This document shows, in pieces, positions 57,561 through 64,000 of a stretch of 64,000 nt of DNA. The stretch comes from Bufo bufo (taxonomy: Eukaryota; Chordata; Amphibia; Anura; Bufonidae), in NCBI RefSeq assembly GCF_905171765.1, contig NC_053393.1:63395371-63459370 (forward strand), read 5' to 3'. Positions within the stretch are counted from its first letter, which is position 1. Every line of letters begins with the position of its first letter. Both the position numbers and the translations under genes were made by a program. A model generated the notes under the pieces. That model was not told the origin of the DNA. It searched no databases and worked only from the letters and a program-made list of their open reading frames with translations.

Positions 57561-57639
57561 TTTTTAGAGGGGAGAGATAAAAAAAATATATATTTTTTTG
57601 TCATATGTATATTGTTCATTGTCCAGTATAAACAGTATG

Positions 57640-58990
57640 TTAACTATTGGTTTTTTTTTTTTTTGCCCCTGTAGTGCCCCCTGTATTATAATGCCCCCTT
57701 GTAGTATAATGCCTCCTGGTAGTGCTAATATATGTAATGCTCTCTGCCGCCCCCTGCAGTGAGCCAGACCGACAGGGGAATTATATGTGAGGTCACGATG
57801 TGAGCATTAGGTGGGCTGAGGAAAATACAGTTTTGGTTACTCGCGGTTATGTCGTCCCTGGGCAGGCTCGCATAAGTGATGAGGAGAACGGCACAGGAAT
57901 TCTCTAGGGCACGCTCTGGTGTAAGGGACACAGGCCAGATGGTGGTTCGAGGTGCCCTTGATGGTCTGTATTAATGTGCCTATGGCAAGGTCCCTTGTAG
58001 TTGTGACGCCAGTACCTTTTATGGTGGTACAAACATTTACTGTAGTGTTAACTGAGGAATTGGAGACTGAGACAAGGATGGTGCAATCCAACTTATAACT
58101 TTTACTGAACGTTGCTCCTGATAACGGTAATATCCAAGTATAAAACAGTCTCTAGTACATCCAGATATGAAATACAGTCTCTTTAAGAGGGACAGAGGTA
58201 AAGCTGCAAGAGGTCCACTGCTCACAGATGGGATGTCTGTCTCTCAGGCTATTAATGATATAAGTTTTATGCTTACTGGTAGAGGACTTCTACGCTGGTC
58301 CCTTTTATCCCAGTGCAGGTTAGTGAGGCTGCCGGAGGCTGGTGAATCCTTCACTTTTAACTCCAAAGATCCTAAGGCGCGTATAGCGATGGCCGTAACC
58401 CTTTGGGTCTCTGTTTCTTTAGTGCTTTCTTAATTAATATACTTTTCTGAAGCTAAACTTCTAGCTGATGTCCACTAACTCTTAGCAGAGTTCTGAGCAG
58501 GATGTGGACGACATCAGCTCATGACTGAAGACTGAAAACTAAGACTGACTAACTAGGCCTAAGCTGGGCTATATATATGGGATGTGTTGCCTCCCCTAGT
58601 GGTAGGCTCAGTGTAATGGAATCTAACACACCTGTAGGCAGGGATTATGCATAAAGATGCACTGCAGCATAAAACAGGTTATATAAAGCAACTAAGCATA
58701 ACACTACGAATTTGCAGTACCCACGTGGGTAGTGGGATACTGCACCCCCACCCCCCATCCTTGTAGTACAGTATATATAATGCTGTAAACCCCCCCCCCC
58801 CCCCCCCATAGTCCATCTGTAGTATAATTTCCCTCTGTAGTGGCAGCATACATAATGACCTCCCCACCCCTGTAGTATAATGCCCTCTTATATTGATAGT
58901 ATATAAAATGCCTCCCCCCAGGTAGTTTCCCCAGTAGTTCCTATACATATATATGCAGTATATGCACACATATATATATATGCAGTATAT
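57640..58990. other. Non-coding with low-complexity tracts
   Basis: 57660-57725 and 58740-58935 carry gtagtataatgcccc-type units with C-runs (58790-58807). 58945-58995 is an atatatatgcagtatat microsatellite. 57830-58560 is a non-coding block of LTR-like appearance with no defined ends. No gene seen. Confidence 0.5.
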
Positions 58991-58994
58991 ATAT

Positions 58995-59564
58995 TGTGGC
59001 AATGTGAACATTGAGGTGTTGTTTCCCCAGGTTCCAGTCCAGGGATCCTATTTAATCCTGCTACTTGATCTTGGGTGTGTCTCACTCTGGAGTGTCTTGT
59101 GAAGCAGAGTCCTGGTGAGGCTCTGTGTGAGTGGTCTCAGCTGGGTGGGCTGAGGGGCCACGAGGCTAGGCGATAGCCTGAACTTTGGGGGACGCGGTGA
59201 CGCCTGTAAAACAAGTATCACGAGGCCAGAGTCGGGAGGACTACTAGGCCACAATCCCCCAAAAGGTATTAAAGTGTCACAGCCTGGAGGTTGCTGGACT
59301 GAATGGCTGAGGAAAGTCGCATTTGTGTTCCATGTGTGAACAGGGCTCTCTAGGTGAGTCAGGGATACGCTTGTGTTTAGTTAGAGCCTAGCCGGGCAAG
59401 GTTTTGTTATTTTGTGAGGATATCACACGTGATAAGTTGAAGCTGCGACTTCTTAACCTGTGCTTTGCTAAAGTGTCTGAAATAAAGCAAGAGTTTGGAC
59501 ATTATAATCGTGTCTGCGAAGATATCTGTGAGTGTGACCCCCTGAAAAGAGACGATCCCTTACA
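58995..59564 (+). repeat. Putative LTR of a second LTR retroelement
   Basis: Runs TGTGGCAATGTG ... CCTTACA, about 570 bp with TG...CA ends, contains an AATAAA at 59481, and is followed at once by a primer-binding-site-like sequence. A second LTR is not in the window, so the left border is inferred from the TG and the end of the microsatellite. Confidence 0.7.
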
Positions 59565-59566
59565 AT

Positions 59567-59584
59567 TGGTGTCGGATGCGGGCA
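59567..59584 (+). promoter_or_regulatory. Primer-binding site of the second LTR element
   Basis: tggtgtcggatgcgggca starts with TGG two bases after the LTR's CA end, the position and form of a tRNA 3'-end complement. The matching tRNA was not identified. Confidence 0.65.
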
Positions 59585-59795
59585 AGTTGTCCATGATAGA
59601 AGGGCAACGGTCGGTTGCTAGGGGCAACGCTGATACTGCTGGTGCTGCTAAAAGCTGTTTTTTTGCCGTGTGGAGTTAAAGGGCCGGAAGCTTTTTTTTT
59701 TGTCCAGTGGAGCAGGTGCTGCTCATAAGAGTGTGGACTATTTTGCTGTGGTGCAAGTAAAACTGCAGTGAATTAAAGGGCCAGTAGCCCAGCAA

Positions 59796-60320
59796 ATATG
59801 GACTTGTGGCTGAAAGTTTTTCCTGCTATCATGGGTCTCGGGGAAGAGTACGTCCGGCGACACTGGCGCATACAGTAGGCAGAAGAAATGGCCATAGCAA
59901 TTGGCTACACTAAAAATAAATTGGCGAAATGTGATGCAGAGCGAGAGGCTTTGGAGGCACAGTTGCAGCTGGCCTTGAGAAATGGGTTCTCAACACTGTA
60001 TGGACCCAGTACAAAGTTCCAAGAGGTTGGTGGTGTGCCGAGACTATCGGGGGAAAAGCAAAGATATGCCGTTGCCAAAGGCAACCGTCGGAAAGATAAA
60101 GAGGGGGAGAGCGGTTCAGCTCTCAGGAGGTCGAATGTTCCCTACCAGTGGAGACAGTCCTAGAGAGGTTGTGCCGAGGATCTGCGAGGCTGTTGCTAAG
60201 GGCAACTAACCGCAACAGCGTGCGGCTGCCCAGCAGTTATGGAGCGGAGCAAGTGGCTCATATTCTGTGGCTGGAGATCCCAAGGACATGTCTCCCAAAA
60301 GTGTGACTCCACATCTGGAA
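59796..60320 (+). pseudogene. Gag remnant of the second LTR element
   Basis: Opens MDLWLKVFPAIMGLGEEYVR, meets a stop at 59876, then continues MAIAIGYTKNKLAKCDAERE, a short charged helix. After a frame change, 60240-60310 reads SKWLIFCGWRSQGHVSQKCD. This resembles a retroviral-type zinc knuckle that lost its first cysteine (expected C-x2-C-x4-H-x4-C). The region is far shorter than a normal gag, so the capsid part is probably deleted. Identification rests on the LTR, primer site and this finger. Confidence 0.6.
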
Positions 60321-60865
60321 GGAGGATGCAGTCACGAAGTTTCTCGTAGCAACCACTGCAGTCAGGAGGCTGCAGGTGATTTTGTAATGGAGGATCATGG
60401 AGTATCCTTGGATTCTGGGACTGCCGAACACGTGACATCGCTGGGTAAGATCTCTCCTGTTATTAATTATGTGACAGACCCAGTGACCGTGAGCAGGCAA
60501 AAAAACGAAAAAACGTCTCGGAAGTGTGTGACATTGGGAAAAACACAGTGTCTGAACAGGCGGGTAAGCCTGTTGCGGTTACTCCATCGCAGGAACCTGC
60601 AGGGGAGAAGGTTTCTGGGTCACCCAAAGAGCCTGTGATCAAAGCTAGATTTGGGGTGGTGAAAGTCAGCGATCCCATGCTAGCCCGGGTAAGAGGTAGC
60701 ATGATGGCCGCCCCAGAGACTGATAGAGTGTTACATGTTCGGGACAATTATGCGGTTAATGAGGACTGTCAGGTAGTCCTCACAGAGTGTGAGGCTATAG
60801 TGACAGCTGGGACTGATGGATTTGCTGCCGTAAATTCGCCCGTACATGAGAAGGTTGTTTCGTGA
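60321..60865 (+). other. Open frames of unknown function in the second LTR element
   Basis: Two overlapping plus frames (60267-60638 and 60524-60865), hydrophilic and rich in V, E, K, P and T, show no domain I recognise. The second ends just inside the start of the frame at 60846 and may be the same original protein displaced by a frameshift. Probably part of the element's polyprotein. Confidence 0.4.
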
Positions 60866-61556
60866 TTTGTGGGGTAGAAACACTTCTGCGGTCGGTCACG
60901 TAACTCCCGTAGAACTGGCACCTAGCCCATTAAATGAAGTGACCATTAGAAACAGTGGAGCTGATAAGGTGAAAAGTGATGGTACCATGTTTGCCGAAAT
61001 GCATAATGGGAATGCGATGTCATGTGAAATATGTGATAATAATGACACGCCTTTTCCTTTGCAGGCTGTGATTGGTGAAGAAGCTCCCCCTGTTGGCAAA
61101 CATGTGTTTGATGTAAAAGTGTTGATAAATGTTGAAGGAACACCGCTAGTAGACCCAATTCTAGACAATGTGGCGGGGCTAGAGTATGTACCACACGTAC
61201 CAGAAGGGGGTATGCAGTCTCCACAGGGTTCTATGGTTACTGAGGAAATGTCCAATGTGGGGATTAGCTTGTGTGTGCCCCTAGAGGTCAGGGATGATAA
61301 TGACAAGAGTGGAACACGTAATATATGTAATGTGGCTGATAGCAGCTCAGAGAGTGAGGCTGCCATGTCAGTTTCTGGTGAAACTAAGGTGGGTACTAGA
61401 AGCGACCAGATGACAGTTATACCTGATGGGACGAGAGCTGACTGGGGAGACAGCAGCCTATTGTCTGAGACCCATACCCAGGCAGGGGTAGATGACCTGA
61501 CAGGTCAATACAGCTACAAACTTAAAGGGAACCTGTCACCAGGATTTTGTGTATAG
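60846..61556 (+). pseudogene. Unrecognised acidic protein, interrupted by a MITE
   Basis: An open frame of 236 codons from MRRLFRDLWG, rich in D, E, S, T and V. It has one short Cys pair (MSCEICDNN) and a regular run of VEGTPLVDPILDNVAG. No family recognised. Its last eight codons come from the TTAA MITE at 61526-61951. Counting across the empty TTAA site, the frame would remain open to a TGA at 62047-62049, overlapping the next frame's ATG (62042). It therefore once read to the border of the myosin-like frame. Likely a product of the LTR element or a sequence captured by it. Confidence 0.5.
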
Positions 61557-61951
61557 AGCTGAGGACATGGGTTGCTAGATGGCCGCTAGCACATCCGCAA
61601 TATCCAGTCCCCATAGCTCTCTGTGCTTTTATTGTGTAAAAAAAACGATTTGATACATATGCAAATTAACATAAGAGTCATATCTTACTTGTGTGACCAG
61701 AGAAGAGTCATATTTTCAAGCTCTGACTCATCTCAGGTTAATTTGCATGAGCTTGAAAATATGACTCTTCTCTGGTCACACAAGTAAGATATGACTCTTT
61801 TATGTTAATTTGCATATAGATCAAATCGGTTTTTTTTTTACACAATAAAAGCACACAGAGCTATGGGGACTGGGTATTGCGGATGTGCTAGCGGCCATCT
61901 AGCAACCCATGTCCTCAGCTCTATACACAAAATCTTGGTGACAGGTTCCCT
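61526..61951. mobile_element. Palindromic TTAA MITE (TTAAAGGGAACCTGTCACCA family)
   Basis: TTAA (61522-61525; 61952-61955) flanks 426 bp of near-perfect inverted repeat. The arms carry agggaacctgtcaccaggat / atcttggtgacaggttccct, ctagatggccgctagcacat, and aatatgactcttctctggtc with their mirrors. Non-coding; T2/Kolobok or piggyBac-like. Confidence 0.93.
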
Positions 61952-62041
61952 TTAAAGAGGTTTTCCCTTGCTTCGCACAGTCCCTAGATACACTAGAGAA
62001 GGGACTAGCAGTAAGGGTCAAAAGAAGAGACCCCGGAAAAG

Positions 62042-62548
62042 ATGAGTGAACTGAAGGGTCTACTGCCTGGTGTCTCGGAGAAGAGGAGAGACTCCAGAAA
62101 GACACGGAAGTCTGTATTCGACATCGACAATGGGCTTGAAGAGTCCCTGGGTGGAAATCCCACAAAGTGTCTAAAGGAGAAGGGTGGTACTCCTTCGGCT
62201 GATGCAGCAGCAGAACAGAGTAAAGAGCCGCTGGAACAGGAGGCCCAAGAGTGGGGCGCTTCCAACAAGCTAGTGCGAAAAACTAAGACGGAACAGAAGT
62301 TTGGCCAGCTCCTGGCTGCAGAGAAATACATATCGGCTTGGTATGCCAAAGAACGTGACCGAGCGGAGGCTGATGCTCGGGAGAAAGAGTCCAAGGCCCT
62401 CTCCTTGGCTAGAGCCCTTGAAGAAGTGCTTGAGGAGCAAAATGAATTAGAGAGGCTGAACAAGCAACTCAGAGCAGAGATGGAAGCTCTCATGAGCTCA
62501 AAAGATGCCATCTATGAGTTGGTGAAGCCTAAGCGTGCTCCTGCATAG
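62042..62548 (+). CDS. Open frame ending in a myosin II heavy-chain rod-like segment
   Basis: 168 codons from ATG 62042 to TAG 62546. Residues 1-60 are unrecognised and hydrophilic. Residues about 84-168 (62291-62545) closely follow the rod of non-muscle/smooth-muscle myosin II heavy chains (MYH9/10/11 type) as I know it. They read [20 protein letters not shown], then [20 protein letters not shown], then [20 protein letters not shown]. This is a heptad coiled coil that builds myosin filaments. Similarity seems to continue past the stop (QVEE after TAG, where myosins have Gln), so the TAG looks like a CAG-to-TAG change. Residues 64-80 ([18 protein letters not shown]) weakly recall a later rod segment. 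No introns break the segment, suggesting capture from mRNA. Its place is inside an LTR element. Confidence 0.6.
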   Translation: MSELKGLLPGVSEKRRDSRKTRKSVFDIDNGLEESLGGNPTKCLKEKGGTPSADAAAEQSKEPLEQEAQEWGASNKLVRKTKTEQKFGQLLAAEKYISAWYAKERDRAEADAREKESKALSLARALEEVLEEQNELERLNKQLRAEMEALMSSKDAIYELVKPKRAPA

Positions 62549-63000
62549 CAGGTGGAAGAAAATGAGAAAGATCCTCTGGAAGGTGCCAAGAAGTCAGAGC
62601 CTGTTAAGAATGGGACTGGAGATGGTGGTGCCGGCCGAGGCAGAGAAGAAGATAGAAGCTGTATCTGCTGAACCAGTTGATGGGGCTGATGTGGAAGAAG
62701 CAGAAGACTTTGATACTGAAGCCAAAACTGAGGTAACGCCTGTGGGGACTAAAGAAAAAAGAGAAGTGCTATCTGGTGATAGAATAAAGAAACAAAGTGA
62801 GTGGGAACACCAGGTGACATTAGAGCGGCTGAAGGGTGGTTTAAAACTGACCAGCCGGATCTCCAACAAAAGGAGGAGGCGCGAGCTCCCCGTGGAAAAC
62901 GGGGCCTAAGAAGAAATCTAGAAAAGAAGCAAGCCAGAAAGCTAAGTTCTCCAGCGAAGAGGAGACGGAGGAGGCCCTTAGACACTGTAGTCTAGGTAGG
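62549..63000 (+). pseudogene. Charged Glu/Lys/Arg-rich region, frameshifted
   Basis: Continues the frame after the myosin-like segment for about 30 codons (EKDPLEGAKKSEPVKNGTGD), then switches frames. 62640-62906 reads AEKKIEAVSAEPVDGADVEE and ends with a basic RISNKRRRRELP. Another frame (62801-62995) ends in KRRRRRPLDTVV. Acidic then basic composition suggests a disordered or RNA-binding tail; no family recognised. Confidence 0.4.
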
Positions 63001-63104
63001 AAGGCAGTGTTTATGACAAACCAAGCTCTGATGGCCTGGGTCTGGCAAAATAAAGGGAAGCATGTGACGCTGGCCATCTCTTCCAGGGGGAACGTTGAGC
63101 CGGA

Positions 63105-63142
63105 AGATGGCAGTATAATGCGGATGCCCTGTCACGAGCATC
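63105..63142 (+). pseudogene. RNase H C-terminal stub of a Gypsy-type pol
   Basis: tataatgcggatgccctgtcacgagcatcc (split at 63114-63143) encodes YNADALSRAS, the conserved end of Gypsy RNase H domains (compare KADALSRSF at about 45560). It shows that the LTR element lost nearly all of pol, and that the unrecognised frames upstream occupy the place of gag-pol. Confidence 0.65.
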
Positions 63143-63149
63143 CAGTTGG

Positions 63150-63540
63150 TACATGCCCTGTGAGATACTCCCTCTACATACAGGGGTTTGATTCAGGCAT
63201 TTGAAATACCGCCATTTGAAATACATCCATTTTGTGCAAAGAAATATTTAATTTAGGCCTACACTGGTTCAGGCCCTGTGAGATGCCCCCTCTACATACA
63301 GGGGTTTGATTCAGGCATTTGAAATACAGGCATTTGAAATACATCCGTTTTGTGCAAAGAAATATTTAATTCAGGGCTACACTGGTTCAGGCCGTGTGAG
63401 ATACACCCTTTACATACAGGGGTTTGATTCAGGCATTTGAAATACAGCCATTTTGGGCAAAAAAATCTTTAATTGAGGCCTAGTCTGGTTCAGGCCGTGT
63501 GAGATACACCCTTTACAAACTGTCGTTCTATTCTACTATT
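63150..63540. repeat. 118-bp tandem repeat, four copies, 5' of hAT copy D
   Basis: gcc(c/g)tgtgagata recurs at 63155, 63273, 63391 and 63493 (118, 118, 102 bp). Units contain tacatacaggggtttgattc, aggcatttgaaatac and gcaaagaaatatttaatt. It is the 5' non-coding part of hAT copy D. Confidence 0.92.
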
Positions 63541-63582
63541 AATTAAACACCCATTTAGGGCAAGATCCTAAATTCGAAAAAT

Positions 63583-64000
63583 ATGAGGAGAGCGTCAAAT
63601 AAGGGACGTGGCCCAGGTCGTGGTACTGCTGGTGGAGCTCCTGTTGCAGGGAGAGGACGTGGTCGATCTGTGCCAGCTACACGCACAAGTGAAACCCTGT
63701 ACTCAGGTGGGAGTAGGCGACAAAACCTGCAGCGGTATTTGGTCGGGCCTAATGCTGCTCTACGAATGGTGAGGCCTGAACAAGTACAGGCGATAGTAGA
63801 TTGGGTTGCTGACAGTGGATCCAGTTCCTTTACATTGTCTCCCACCCAGTCTCCTGCTGAAAGACCACAGTTGGCACCTGCAGCCGATGTCCATCAGTCT
63901 TTCACCTCACCCCCTTGCAAATCAGCCAAGCAGTCTGAGCCCCAAGTCATGCAGCAGTCTCTACTGCTTTTTCATGACTCTGTTAGCAGGGTTTCCCAGG
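63583..64000 (+). CDS. hAT transposase, copy D, N-terminal part
   Basis: Open from ATG 63583 to the window end (139 codons, no stop), running off the edge. Starts MRRASNKGRGPGRGTAGGAP, a Gly/Arg-rich leader, then RRQNLQRYLVGPNAALRMVR. It continues without a break into SSSFTLSPTQSPAERPQLAP and SEPQVMQQSLLLFHDSVSRV. It aligns with copy C across the place where copy C is frameshifted (near 39435), so copy D is intact in this part. The start is fixed by alignment with copy C's MRKTSSKGRG. BED finger and catalytic domain would lie beyond the window. Upstream is the 118-bp array; no left TIR is seen. Confidence 0.88.
   Translation, partial: MRRASNKGRGPGRGTAGGAPVAGRGRGRSVPATRTSETLYSGGSRRQNLQRYLVGPNAALRMVRPEQVQAIVDWVADSGSSSFTLSPTQSPAERPQLAPAADVHQSFTSPPCKSAKQSEPQVMQQSLLLFHDSVSRVSQ

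Noticed and set aside
60896..61366. 156-codon minus-strand frame
   Set aside because: Shadow of the longer plus-strand frame at 60846; low-complexity Ser/Thr/Leu composition expected of an antisense of Glu/Asp/Val-rich coding.
62005..62511. 168-codon minus-strand Ser-rich frame
   Set aside because: Antisense of the Glu/Lys-rich myosin-like frame.
62042..62548. Exon of a resident myosin heavy-chain gene
   Set aside because: No splice sites bound the similarity, it is fused to non-myosin sequence in one frame, and it sits inside an LTR element; a captured segment fits better.
1..64000. tRNA, rRNA or snRNA genes
   Set aside because: None of the characteristic sequences were recognised on reading; a tRNAscan/Infernal run would be decisive and was not possible.

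Overview
This 64 kb window looks like a slice of a large, repeat-rich vertebrate genome, most probably a frog or toad. The evidence is the mix of elements: Tc1/mariner copies, CR1 and L1-type LINE remnants, a Penelope-like element with a GIY-YIG nuclease, a chromodomain Ty3/Gypsy element, BED-finger hAT elements and many palindromic TTAA- or TAA-flanked MITEs. The species call is inference. I find no convincing ordinary host gene, tRNA, rRNA or CRISPR array. Nearly all coding-like sequence belongs to transposable elements, and almost all of it is broken.

Layout. 1-2.7 kb: 3' half of hAT copy A with a 41-bp minisatellite. 2.7-9.4 kb: MITEs plus Tc1 copy A. 10.0-11.4 kb: degenerate BED-finger hAT copy B. 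12.5-14.9 kb: a non-autonomous hAT element with 8-bp target duplications, split by Tc1 copy B. 15-25 kb: non-coding repeats, including a 3.6 kb composite repeat built of two tandem arrays. 26.7-28.9 kb: L1-type LINE remnant (minus). 29.8-31.7 kb: 5'-truncated Penelope-like element with a 13-bp target duplication. 32.2-33.7 kb: CR1 LINE (minus).

34.46-48.06 kb is a well-delimited nest. A Ty3/Gypsy chromovirus has 585-bp LTRs and an ACTGG duplication. A 6.6 kb hAT element (copy C) sits in its 5' LTR with the 8-bp duplication CTCTTCAT. A 1.29 kb inverted-repeat element sits in its reverse transcriptase with the duplication CCGTC. A palindromic TTAA MITE sits between its integrase and chromodomain. 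48-58 kb: more MITEs, a CR1 3' end and Tc1 copy C. 59.0-63.1 kb: a second LTR element (LTR, primer-binding site, gag finger remnant, RNase H stub) enclosing unrecognised open frames. One of these contains a segment closely resembling the coiled-coil rod of class II non-muscle myosin heavy chain. 63.15-64 kb: 5' part of hAT copy D, running off the window.

The most unusual items are the myosin-rod-like segment inside an LTR element, the palindromic LTR-like insertion in the Gypsy RT, and the habit of several DNA transposons here of carrying large, mutually unrelated tandem arrays in their non-coding parts. One of these arrays creates a long repetitive open frame.
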